A stretch of DNA of 64,000 nucleotides from positions 434,001 through 498,000 of the forward strand of contig NZ_KE386572.1 of assembly GCF_000427665.1 (NCBI RefSeq), in the 5' to 3' direction. Made by a program: the position numbers and the translations under genes. The notes below the pieces were generated by a model, which saw only the letters and a program-made list of their open reading frames with translations, was not told the origin of the DNA and made no database searches. Of the stretch, positions 49,020-56,424 are shown in pieces. This stretch comes from Geminicoccus roseus DSM 18922. GTDB lineage: Bacteria > Pseudomonadota > Alphaproteobacteria > Geminicoccales > Geminicoccaceae. The number at the start of each line of letters is the position of its first letter. Within the stretch, counting starts at the first letter, position 1.

Positions 49020-50789
49020 CTAGCCGCGCAGGCGTTCGGTCGCCGCCTGGTCGACGGTCATGGCCACCGGGTCGATCGCGACCCCGTAGACGTCGCGGGC
49101 GGCCTCGATCGACACATAGTCGTCGAGCACGTCCTCCAGGACCTTGGCCGCCGGCCGCTGCTTCGGGTCGCCCCAGCCGCCGCCGCCGGTGCTCTCGAAC
49201 TTGAACTGCTCGTCATAGCCGAAATGATGCCCGGCGAGCAGCGGGTTGGTCCAGTCGCCGTTCCGGGAAAGGCCGCCGATCACGACCTCGCGCCCGTCCG
49301 GGTAGATGTGGCTGGAGCGCTGCACGGCGCTGCGGCCGCCGCCGTTCACGCCGGGGCTGCCTTCGCGGGTCCGCGCGGTCTCCATGCCGAGCTCGCCGTC
49401 GCACAGGTAGCGGACCTTGAAGATGCTGCCGAGCCCGCCGCGGAACTTGCCCGCACCGGCCGAATCCCGGCGCAGCTCGAACGCCTCGTACTCGATCGGG
49501 AAGAACAGCTCGGCCGTCTCGGCCGCCATGTTCATGCAGTTGCCGAGCGGGTCCATGGTGACGTTCATGCCGTCGTTAAACGGCGTGCCGCCCCAGCCGC
49601 CCGCGGGCAGATCGGAGAACACGTCGCTGCGGCCGTCCTTGTCCATGGTCGAGGACACGAACCAGTTGCACTCCGAGCAGGTCGAGCCGGTGACCCGTTC
49701 CGGGATCGCCTGGGCCAGGGCCTGCCAGATGGCGCTGGTGATCTTGGAGGAGGTCAGCGTGGTGCAGCCGATGGTCGGCGACGGCCACTTGGCGTTCAGC
49801 CAGCAATTGTCCGGCAGCACGATCTTGATCGGCGCGAACATCCCGGCATTGGAGGGCGCGTTCGGCGCCAGGAAGAACTGCAGGGAGTAGTAGGCGGCCG
49901 AGACGGTGTTGGCGTAGGGCGAGTTGATGGCGCCCTTGCAGACCGGGTCGGAGCCGGTGAAGTCGACGGTGATGTCGGAGCCGCGGACCTGCAGCGTCAC
50001 CTTGACCTTGACCGGCTCGGGGGAGAACCCGTCCGTGTCGGCGAAGTCCTCGGCGGTGTAGTCGCCGTCCGGGATCTCCTCGACGCTCTTGCGGACGATG
50101 CGCTCGGTATAGCCGATCAGGTCCGACATCGCGGCCTTGATCGTCTCGGTGCCGTAGCGGGTGGCCGCGCGCTGCAGCTCGGTCTCGGCACTCTTCAGGG
50201 CGCCCAGATGGGCCTGCAGGTCGCCCTTCACGAAATGCGGCGTGCGGGTGTTGTTCATGATGATCGCGAGATAGTCGCGATGGATCTCGTAGTTCTCGTA
50301 CAGCTTGATCGGCGGCAGGCGTAGGCCCTCGGCGGCCACGTGGGTGCCGAACGACTGCCCGCCGGCAGCGCCGCCGCCCAGGTCCATCCAGTGGCCGCGG
50401 CTGACCGCGAAGCCCAGGATCTCGCCGTCGTGGAAGATCGGCATGGTGAAGGTGATGTCGTTGATGTGCGTGCCGCCCTGGTAGGGGTCGTTCAGCGCGA
50501 TCACGTCGCCGGGCTTCAGCGTGTCGATCGGGAAGCGCGCCATCGCCGCGTCGGCGCTGAACTGCATGGCCGCCAGATGCACCGGGCAGTTGGCGGCCTG
50601 GGACAGCAGGCGCAGCTGCGGATCGTAGATGGCGTTGGAGTAGTCCAGGATGTCCGCCAGGATCGGCGAGAACGAGGTGCGTTGCATGATCGTCGACATG
50701 CGGTCGCAGGCATACTGGAAGGTGTTGCGAAGAACTTCGAAAGTGATCGGGTCGATCTTGGAATCGACCTTGGTCGTGCCGTTCGTCAT
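49020..50789 (-). CDS. Hydantoinase B/oxoprolinase family protein
   Basis: 589 residues. The N-terminal DPITFEVLRNTFQYACDRM and the region FSPILADILDYSNAI, then DVIALNDPYQGGTHINDIT, are characteristic of HyuB/oxoprolinase beta subunits, as are SRGHWMDLGG and EAFELRRDSAGAGKFRGG near the C-terminus. With the HyuA-like subunit it forms an ATP-dependent amidase acting on cyclic imides, lactams or hydantoins (e.g. N-methylhydantoinase, caprolactamase, acetophenone carboxylase relatives). The ATG at 50789 has GGAGA upstream and is 17 bases after the HyuA stop. The actual substrate is not deducible. Confidence 0.9.
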   Translation of the reverse strand: MTNGTTKVDSKIDPITFEVLRNTFQYACDRMSTIMQRTSFSPILADILDYSNAIYDPQLRLLSQAANCPVHLAAMQFSADAAMARFPIDTLKPGDVIALNDPYQGGTHINDITFTMPIFHDGEILGFAVSRGHWMDLGGGAAGGQSFGTHVAAEGLRLPPIKLYENYEIHRDYLAIIMNNTRTPHFVKGDLQAHLGALKSAETELQRAATRYGTETIKAAMSDLIGYTERIVRKSVEEIPDGDYTAEDFADTDGFSPEPVKVKVTLQVRGSDITVDFTGSDPVCKGAINSPYANTVSAAYYSLQFFLAPNAPSNAGMFAPIKIVLPDNCWLNAKWPSPTIGCTTLTSSKITSAIWQALAQAIPERVTGSTCSECNWFVSSTMDKDGRSDVFSDLPAGGWGGTPFNDGMNVTMDPLGNCMNMAAETAELFFPIEYEAFELRRDSAGAGKFRGGLGSIFKVRYLCDGELGMETARTREGSPGVNGGGRSAVQRSSHIYPDGREVVIGGLSRNGDWTNPLLAGHHFGYDEQFKFESTGGGGWGDPKQRPAAKVLEDVLDDYVSIEAARDVYGVAIDPVAMTVDQAATERLRG

Positions 50790-50806
50790 CGGATCTTCTC
50801 CCCGGA

Positions 50807-52828
50807 TCAGTTCGCGATCTCGACCATCAGGTTGCCGCTCTCGTCGACCTCGCCCCGGCAGCGCGGCGGGATCACGGCGATCGAATCCGGGTATTCCACG
50901 ATCCCGGGTCCGGACAGGACGAAGCCCGGCGTGAGCTGGCCGCTGTCGTAGACTGCAGTCTCCAGCCACTCGCCGTTGAAATAGACCTTGCGCGCGGCAG
51001 GTGCGCTAGTGCCGCCGCTAGCGGCGAACGCGAAGCTCGGCGCCTCGACCAGCTTGCCGATCGCGGTGATGCCCAGCGCCACGAAGGCGATCGGGAAGTC
51101 GTCGGAGCTGACCCCGTACTCGCGTTTGTGCGCCTCGTGGAAGGTTTGGGCGATGCCGGGCAGATGCTCCTGGGTGATCGTGCCGGCCGGGATCTCGGCG
51201 TCGACCTCGTAGGTCTGCCCGACATAACGCATCTGGGCGGTGCGCTGCAGGATCATCCGGTCGTAGGGGATGCCGTCGGCAGCCAGCCGGCGGCGGCCCT
51301 CCGCCTCCAGCTCGTCGAACAGCCCGTTGAGCTGGCCAAGATCGACCTCCTCCAGGGAGGCGTAGAGGAACGCCTCCACGTCGTGGCGGATGTCCATGGT
51401 GGTGGCGCCGAACGCGGAGGCGACGCCGGCCTGGACCGGGATGATCACCCTGGGCACGTTCATCGCCTGGGCGACGAAGCAGGCATGCATCGGCCCCGCC
51501 CCGCCGAAGCTGGCCAGGACGAAGTCGCGCGGGTCGCGAGCGCGCGCCAAGAGCACACCCTTGACCGCCTGGGCCATGGTCTCGCAGGAGATCCGGATCA
51601 TGCCCTCGGCGGTCTCCAGCCTGGAGAGACCGATCTTTGCCGCCAGCGCGTCCATCGCGGTCTCGGCCGCAGCCACGTCCAGCTCGAACTTGTTGCCGAG
51701 CGAGGGATGCAGCCGGCCCAGGATCAGGTTGGCGTCGGTGATGGTGGGCTCGGTGCCGCCCCGGCGGTAGCAGGCCGGGCCAGGCTCGGAGCCGGCGCTG
51801 CGCGGCCCCACCCGGAGCGAGCCGCCATCGTCCACCCAGCCGATCGAGCCGCCGCCGGCGCCGACGCTGTGGATGTCCAGCATCGGCACGCTGACCGGGA
51901 CCTCCCATTCCAGCTCGTAGGAACGGGTGATCAGGCCCTTGCCGTCCTCCACGATCGACGCGTCGAAGCTGGTGCCGCCGACATCGGTGTGGATGATGTT
52001 CTTGGAGCTGGTGGTCTGGGTGAGGTAGGCGGCGTAGGAGACGCCGCCGGCCGGGCCCGATTCGATCAGTTCCTCCGGGCGTTCCTTGGCATTCTGCGCA
52101 CCCATCACCCCGCCATTGCTCTTGAGGATCAGGAGCGCGCCGCCAAAGTCCCGCTCCTTCAGCGCCTCGGCCAGCCGGTCGAAATAGCTGGTCATGACCG
52201 GCATCATGCAGGCCCGGATCGCCGTGGTGGTGAAGCGGGGATGCTCGCGGAAGATCGGCCGGGTCTCCGCCGAGATCACCACATGCACGTCCGGGTTGCG
52301 GGCGCGGATGATCTCGCGCACCCGCTGCTCGTGTGCCGGGTTGGCGTAGGAATTGATGAAGCCGATGCCGACTGCCTGGATGCCGCGCTCGGCGATGATC
52401 CCGGCGATCTCCTCGGCCTGCTGCTCGTCGAGCGGCCGGCGCACCTCGCCTTTGGCGGAGATGCGCTCGTTGATCGCGAAGCGGTTGCGCCGCTTGATCA
52501 GCGGTTCCGGCTTGACCTGGTAGGGGTCGTAGAGATGCCGGCGGTGCTGCCGGCCGATCTCCAGCGTGTCGCGGAAGCCCTCGGTGGTGATGAAGGCGGC
52601 GTCGGGGTAGTTGCGCTCGATCAGGGAGTTCGTGGCGGTCGTGGTGCCGTGCATCAGGAACTCGATCTTCGCGAACGGGATCCCGGCGGCCTCGATCGCC
52701 TGCAGCACCCCGACCGCGCGGTCCCATTTGGTGGTCAGGACCTTGGCGGTGCGGTGGTCGCCGCTGCCGTCCTCCCAGGCGAACAGGTCCGTGAAGGTAC
52801 CCCCGACGTCCACACCGACACGCCACAT
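50807..52828 (-). CDS. Hydantoinase A/oxoprolinase family protein
   Basis: 673 residues. The N-terminal VGVDVGGTFTDLF nucleotide-binding strand-loop, then MHGTTTATNSLIER and TTEGFRDTLEIGRQ, mark the hydantoinase A N-domain; IIHTDVGGTSFDASIV lies in the ASKHA core, and FGGAGPMHACFVAQAM in the C-terminal part. It binds ATP and, with the HyuB-like protein, opens a lactam or imide ring. It is the first gene of the operon HyuA-HyuB-oxidoreductase, and diverges from the three-domain regulator at 53119. Confidence 0.92.
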   Translation of the reverse strand: MWRVGVDVGGTFTDLFAWEDGSGDHRTAKVLTTKWDRAVGVLQAIEAAGIPFAKIEFLMHGTTTATNSLIERNYPDAAFITTEGFRDTLEIGRQHRRHLYDPYQVKPEPLIKRRNRFAINERISAKGEVRRPLDEQQAEEIAGIIAERGIQAVGIGFINSYANPAHEQRVREIIRARNPDVHVVISAETRPIFREHPRFTTTAIRACMMPVMTSYFDRLAEALKERDFGGALLILKSNGGVMGAQNAKERPEELIESGPAGGVSYAAYLTQTTSSKNIIHTDVGGTSFDASIVEDGKGLITRSYELEWEVPVSVPMLDIHSVGAGGGSIGWVDDGGSLRVGPRSAGSEPGPACYRRGGTEPTITDANLILGRLHPSLGNKFELDVAAAETAMDALAAKIGLSRLETAEGMIRISCETMAQAVKGVLLARARDPRDFVLASFGGAGPMHACFVAQAMNVPRVIIPVQAGVASAFGATTMDIRHDVEAFLYASLEEVDLGQLNGLFDELEAEGRRRLAADGIPYDRMILQRTAQMRYVGQTYEVDAEIPAGTITQEHLPGIAQTFHEAHKREYGVSSDDFPIAFVALGITAIGKLVEAPSFAFAASGGTSAPAARKVYFNGEWLETAVYDSGQLTPGFVLSGPGIVEYPDSIAVIPPRCRGEVDESGNLMVEIAN

Positions 52829-52871
52829 GGCTCTGCTCCTCCCTGGTTATGATTTGACCCTACAATTTTAT

Positions 52872-52890
52872 AGATATCTTCAGGTGTCAA
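52872..52890 (-). promoter_or_regulatory. Promoter-like sequence and AGATATCT palindrome upstream of HyuA-like gene
   Basis: On the minus strand a consensus TTGACA (52885-52890) is followed by the 8-base palindrome AGATATCT (52872-52879) and an AT-rich tract with TATAAA ending near 52867. Spacing of the hexamers is 12 bases, too short for a standard promoter, so the exact -10 is unsure. A palindrome in a promoter spacer is typical of MerR-type operators. Confidence 0.4.
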
Positions 52891-52994
52891 CGCCCTTGCG
52901 CTGATGCCACCAAGCTGACGATCTGGCGTCTGTCGACGTCGAGACATGAGCCGACCCAGGCTGCTGCAGCTTGCTGGCCGGCAGCTCATCCCAT

Positions 52995-53019
52995 AGAAAT
53001 CTTCATCTTACAGATTTCT
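52995..53019. promoter_or_regulatory. Operator-like inverted repeat AGAAATCT/AGATTTCT
   Basis: Perfect 8-bp arms at 52995-53002 and 53012-53019 with a 9-base spacer, about 100 bases before the regulator gene. Both arms resemble the AGATATCT palindrome at 52872, so they may be bound by the same protein. Confidence 0.5.
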
Positions 53020-53034
53020 GACTGGTGCCCCGAC

Positions 53035-53066
53035 CCGTGCGAGGTGTTGCGTGATCCGTGCAAGGT
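53035..53066 (+). repeat. Tandem 11-base repeats, 21-base period
   Basis: CCGTGCGAGGT (53035-53045) and CCGTGCAAGGT (53056-53066) differ at one position and are 21 bases apart, two helical turns, so both face the same side of the DNA. They lie just upstream of the regulator start and could be an autoregulatory site. Confidence 0.5.
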
Positions 53067-53118
53067 CTGCTGTCCGCCCCGGGAATGGGATGGAGGCCGA
53101 CATGCCAGGCGAGCTGGA

Positions 53119-53910
53119 ATGAAGATCTCCGACGTGGCCCGCCTGGCCGGGGTCTCCGTCTCGACGCTGCGCGTCTGGGAGGCCCAGGGCATGCTCGCCC
53201 CCGCCTACACACCCGCGGGAACGCGGATCTATGCCGAGGCCGACGTGGAGACCGCGCGCGGCATCCAGCGGATGCGCACCGTCCAGGGCATGAAGATCGC
53301 CGAGATCAAGGCGGCGCTGGCGGGGTCCGGGGACAAGGCGGCGCCCGGCGTCCCGGCCGCGCCGGATGCCGGGATCGGGCCGAAGCTGCGCGTGCTGCGG
53401 CAGTCCCGGAACCTGAAGATCGCGGAGGTGGCCCGGGAACTCGGCATCAAGCCGTCCCTGCTGGCGTCCCTGGAGCGCACCTCGCTCGGCCTCGACATCC
53501 CGCTGCTCAAGCAGATCGCCGGGTTCTACGGGATCACCCTGAACGAGATCATGGGGTTCGAGCCGGACAGGCCGGCCCACGAGACGGTGATGCGCGGCAG
53601 CGGCGTGGTGCTGCCGCGCCTAGGGCTGGGCGTCCGGATCGAGCGGCTCGGGTCGGGCAAGGAGATCCTGGACTGCCAGCGCTGGGTGATCGAGCCGGGC
53701 GTGCACAGCCGCGGCTCCTATCGCCACGAGGGCGAGGAGTTCCTGGTGGTGGTGCGCGGCCAGTTCGAGATCACGCTGGAGGAGCAGCGGGTCCATCTGC
53801 TGACGGCGGGCGACAGCATCTATTTCCGCAGCGACTTCCACCATGCCTGGCGCAACCCGGGCAGCGAGGAAACCGAGCTGATCTGGGTCTGCGTGGGCGA
53901 CACCTTCTGA
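53119..53910 (+). CDS. Three-domain regulator: MerR-type HTH, XRE-type HTH and cupin
   Basis: 263 residues. Residues 1-70 are a MerR winged helix (MKISDVARLAGVSVSTLRVW, then TPAGTRIYAEADVE). After a short linker (about 68-85, Ala/Pro-rich) residues about 87-147 form an XRE-type helix-turn-helix (LRVLRQSRNLKIAEVARELG and KPSLLASLERTSLG). Residues about 165-258 are a cupin with RHEGEEFLVVVRG and FHHAWRN as potential metal-ligand motifs. It diverges from the hydantoinase operon and probably controls it in response to a small molecule bound by the cupin. Earlier in-frame starts at 53044 overlap the upstream repeats and are less likely. Confidence 0.88.
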   Translation: MKISDVARLAGVSVSTLRVWEAQGMLAPAYTPAGTRIYAEADVETARGIQRMRTVQGMKIAEIKAALAGSGDKAAPGVPAAPDAGIGPKLRVLRQSRNLKIAEVARELGIKPSLLASLERTSLGLDIPLLKQIAGFYGITLNEIMGFEPDRPAHETVMRGSGVVLPRLGLGVRIERLGSGKEILDCQRWVIEPGVHSRGSYRHEGEEFLVVVRGQFEITLEEQRVHLLTAGDSIYFRSDFHHAWRNPGSEETELIWVCVGDTF

Positions 53911-53912
53911 CG

Positions 53913-53941
53913 GGCCTGCCCTCCGCTTGGGGGATCAGGCC
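53913..53941. terminator. Weak inverted repeat between convergent genes
   Basis: GGCCTG (53913-53918) and CAGGCC (53936-53941) pair over a 17-base loop between the regulator stop and the rhodanese stop. It is a low-confidence terminator. Confidence 0.25.
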
Positions 53942-54315
53942 TTCTCGACCGGCCCGCCGCCTTCCGCCCAGTCCTTGAACCCGCCGATGTTGCGGACGTC
54001 GCGGTAGCCCATCTCCTGCAGGGTCTTGCCGGCCAGGGCCGAGCGGCCGCCCGAGGCGCAGTAGACCAGCACGGTCCGGTCGCGGTTGAAGGCGGCGTCG
54101 TGATAGGGCGAATCCGGGTCGGCGCGGAACTCCAGCATGCCGCGCGGCACGTTGGTCGCCCCGGGGATCTTGCCGCTCGCCTGCAGTTCCGCCGGGTCGC
54201 GCACGTCCAGCACCAGCACGTCGCCGCTCTGCAGCAGCTTCTCCGCTTCCGCGCGGTCGATCCTGGGCACCGCCTGGTTCGCCGCCGCCAGCATCTCCTT
54301 GACCGAACTCGCCAT
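53935..54315 (-). CDS. Rhodanese-like sulfurtransferase
   Basis: 126 residues, one rhodanese domain. VLVLDVRDPAELQASGKIPG is the N-terminal CH2A motif and the active-site loop is CASGGR with Cys86; RNIGGFKDWAEGG closes the fold. It transfers a sulfane sulfur from thiosulfate or a persulfide to an acceptor. The ATG at 54315 gives a standard N-terminus (MASSVKEMLAAANQ); the open frame upstream encodes Cys/Arg-rich sequence of another frame. It lies downstream of and in the same direction as the OpgC gene, with 88 bases between. Confidence 0.88.
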   Translation of the reverse strand: MASSVKEMLAAANQAVPRIDRAEAEKLLQSGDVLVLDVRDPAELQASGKIPGATNVPRGMLEFRADPDSPYHDAAFNRDRTVLVYCASGGRSALAGKTLQEMGYRDVRNIGGFKDWAEGGGPVEKA

Positions 54316-54403
54316 CGCCTTGTCTCCAGCCTGGTCGGGAAGCCTGATCGCGCGCAGGCTGCGCCGGTCCAGGCGGCGGGTCAACGGGCATGGCGGGAGG
54401 GGC

Positions 54404-55513
54404 TCAGGCCTGCATCGCGGCCTTGGCGCGGACCGCCCGCACCCGGCTCTGGTCCAGCATCCAGGCCAGCCGGTCGAACAGGACGATGCCCAGCAGGATG
54501 AACGCCAGGTCGAACCCGGCATTGGTGTTCCAGGAGCGCATCGCGATCTGGCCGATCACGGTCAGGATGCAGCCGGCGGCGAACACCGCCAGGCCATGGC
54601 GGCCCATCCGCGCCAGCGGCGCATAGACGGCTGTACCGCGCAGCCGCTCGGCGACCCGGCCCAGGTAGAGGAGGTAGGCCAGCGCCAGGAAGGCCAGCAG
54701 GCGGACGATGCCCAGATCGGTCTTGTACTTGAACGGGTCCAGCCAGGTCATCGAGGCCAGCAGGCCCGGCCGGGCGCCAAACAGGTCGGACACCAGCAGC
54801 GCCCCCAGGAGGGTCGCGGCCAGCGCCGACCAGCCCAGGGCCTGGCCCTGCGGCACCGGCTTGCCGGTACGGATCAGGTAGCCGGCGGCGATGCCGATCG
54901 CGAACAGGAACTGCCAGGCCAGCGGGTTGAAGAACCAGACGCCCTCCACCGGCCAGGTCGGCAGGTTCACCCCGCCGGCAGCCCCCAGCAGGTAGACGGC
55001 GCCGGACACGGCCAGCATCGCGGGCAGCGAGCGGACCGCCAGCCAGAGCAGCACCGGCGCCCACAGCAGCAGCACGAAATAGAGCGGCAGGATGTTGAAA
55101 TAGCCCAGCTGGTGGCCCAGCCCCAGCACGCCCAGCACGCCCTGGACCGGCTCCGCGACCAGCAGGTCGCGGCCATGCTCGGCCAGAAAGCCGCTCTGCT
55201 CGATCAGGCGGTCGGCCAGGGCGAACAGGAGGAAGCCCGCGAGCGTCAGGCCCAGATGATAGAGGTAGAGCAGCCGCGCCCGCCTACCCAGCCCGCCCAC
55301 CATGCCGCGCAGATCGCCGCGCAGGGTCCGCCCGGCATAGGCCAGCGCCACCGCGACCCCGGACAGGAACACGAACGCCTCGGCCGAATCGGAGAAGCCG
55401 TAATTGCGCGGCGTCCAGGCCTCGAAATAATTGCCAGGCAGGTGGTTGACGAAAATGACGATCAGCACGAGGCCGCGCCAAAAATCGACCCCGTCGATGC
55501 GCTGGTTGTTCAT
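54404..55513 (-). CDS. OpgC-like membrane acyltransferase
   Basis: 369 residues with about ten hydrophobic helices. The N-terminal IDGVDFWRGLVLIVIFVNHLPG contains the acyltransferase-type motif with the conserved His, and FLSGVAVALAYAGR and FVFLSG follow, as in OpgC, which adds succinyl groups to periplasmic glucans. The chosen start at 55513 leaves eight residues before the DFWRG motif, the usual spacing; an ATG at 55549 would add 12 residues. The glucan synthesis genes opgG/opgH are not in the window. The 5' leader contains the structured element at 55540-55656. Confidence 0.82.
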   Translation of the reverse strand: MNNQRIDGVDFWRGLVLIVIFVNHLPGNYFEAWTPRNYGFSDSAEAFVFLSGVAVALAYAGRTLRGDLRGMVGGLGRRARLLYLYHLGLTLAGFLLFALADRLIEQSGFLAEHGRDLLVAEPVQGVLGVLGLGHQLGYFNILPLYFVLLLWAPVLLWLAVRSLPAMLAVSGAVYLLGAAGGVNLPTWPVEGVWFFNPLAWQFLFAIGIAAGYLIRTGKPVPQGQALGWSALAATLLGALLVSDLFGARPGLLASMTWLDPFKYKTDLGIVRLLAFLALAYLLYLGRVAERLRGTAVYAPLARMGRHGLAVFAAGCILTVIGQIAMRSWNTNAGFDLAFILLGIVLFDRLAWMLDQSRVRAVRAKAAMQA

Positions 55514-55539
55514 GGACTCGGGCGTTTCTCTATCAAGTT

Positions 55540-55656
55540 GCAAAAGCATCGAGCCGGATCATGACAATCCGGTGCTTTCCGGACGACAACAGAACTGATC
55601 CGGTTCTTGCCCCATCCGGCGTTCTACGGCCGACCAGGGGGCAACGATGCTTTTGC
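55540..55656. other. Structured three-way-junction element of nested inverted repeats
   Basis: An outer 12-bp stem (55540-55551 with 55645-55656) encloses two side helices that abut it: helix A of 10 bp (55552-55561 with 55596-55605) and helix B of 7 bp (55607-55613 with 55638-55644). Only base 55606 is unpaired at the junction. Each helix carries a small inner hairpin (55568-55572/55579-55583 and 55617-55620/55629-55632). One pair (55553-55604) is G-U on the plus strand and would be C-A on the minus, hinting at a plus-strand RNA. It lies in the 206-base gap between the starts of opgC-like and the end of bluB and matches no gene. It might be a small RNA, a leader structure or a remnant element. 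Confidence 0.6.
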
Positions 55657-55719
55657 CAGGGGGTGGCCGGGAAGTGCAAGCGCCAAGCACGCAGGACGCG
55701 CAGGCGTGAACGGATCTGG

Positions 55720-56379
55720 TCAGCGCTCCGACACGAACAGGGTCCAGTCCAGCCGCGCCTGCCAGCCCTGCCGCGCCAGTTCCGGCACGTCGTCCTGCGC
55801 CTGCGGGTAGCCCACGCAGAGCAGGCCGACCAGCCGCCAGGACGGCTCCACCCGCAGCAGCGCCGCCACCGTCGCCGGGTCCAGGATCGACACCCAGCCG
55901 ATCCCGATCCCGCGCGCCCGGGCCGCCAGCCACAACGTGTGGATCGCCAGCACGGTGGAATAGCACAGGGTCTCGGGCATGGTCCGCCGGCCGAGGCCCC
56001 GGCCGGCCTCGGGATGCTCGTCGGCGAACACCGCCAGCAGTTCCGGCGCCTCGCGCAGCCCGTGCAGCTTCAGGGCGGCGTAGGCGGCCGCCGCCTCGTC
56101 GTCATAGGCGGCGGCCGCCAGCTGGTTCTCCAGGTCGACATGGCGGGCCAGGCTCGCGCGCAGCTCGGCCGAGCGCACCCGCACGAACCGCCAGGGCTGC
56201 GCGTTGCCGACCGAGGGGGCCAGGCACGCCAGGCGCAGCAGGTCCAGCATGTCCGCCTCGGCCACCGGGTCGGTGCGGAACCGGCGCACGTCGCGCCGCC
56301 AGGCCAGCAGCTCCTCCAGTTCCTGCCGGAACGCTTCGCCGAATGCCGGCGGGTCCTTCCTGCCATCCGCCTGTGTCAT
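55720..56379 (-). CDS. bluB: 5,6-dimethylbenzimidazole synthase
   Basis: 219 residues of the nitroreductase-like fold. RRDVRRFRTDP near 28-38, then APSVGNAQPWRFVRV and RTMPETLCYSTVLAIHTLWLAAR with GIGIGWVSILDP, are the BluB pattern. The enzyme fragments reduced FMN with O2 to make dimethylbenzimidazole, the lower ligand of vitamin B12. The ATG at 56379 has GGAAGG upstream; an earlier in-frame start at 56418 lacks one. No other cobalamin gene and no cobalamin riboswitch is seen in the window. Confidence 0.93.
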   Translation of the reverse strand: MTQADGRKDPPAFGEAFRQELEELLAWRRDVRRFRTDPVAEADMLDLLRLACLAPSVGNAQPWRFVRVRSAELRASLARHVDLENQLAAAAYDDEAAAAYAALKLHGLREAPELLAVFADEHPEAGRGLGRRTMPETLCYSTVLAIHTLWLAARARGIGIGWVSILDPATVAALLRVEPSWRLVGLLCVGYPQAQDDVPELARQGWQARLDWTLFVSER

Positions 56380-56424
56380 GCCGCCTTCCCTGACCCCGTC
56401 CAGCGGCCATTCTGGCACGGGCGC

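Noticed and set aside
47286-50324. Open frame of 1012 codons on the plus strand opposite the oxidoreductase and HyuB-like genes
   Set aside because: Its translation is a run of His/Asp/Val/Arg-rich sequence with no family motif, while the minus-strand frames encode clear FAD and hydantoinase proteins. It is a by-product of high G+C.
52867-52890. Confident sigma-70 promoter for the hydantoinase operon
   Set aside because: The TTGACA is perfect, but the nearest TATAAA is only 12 bases away and other spacings give poor -10 matches. Reported only as promoter-like.
55514-55719. Cobalamin riboswitch or B12-related RNA near bluB
   Set aside because: The structured element lies downstream of bluB, not in its leader, and I see no B12-box-like sequence. 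It was kept as an unknown element instead.
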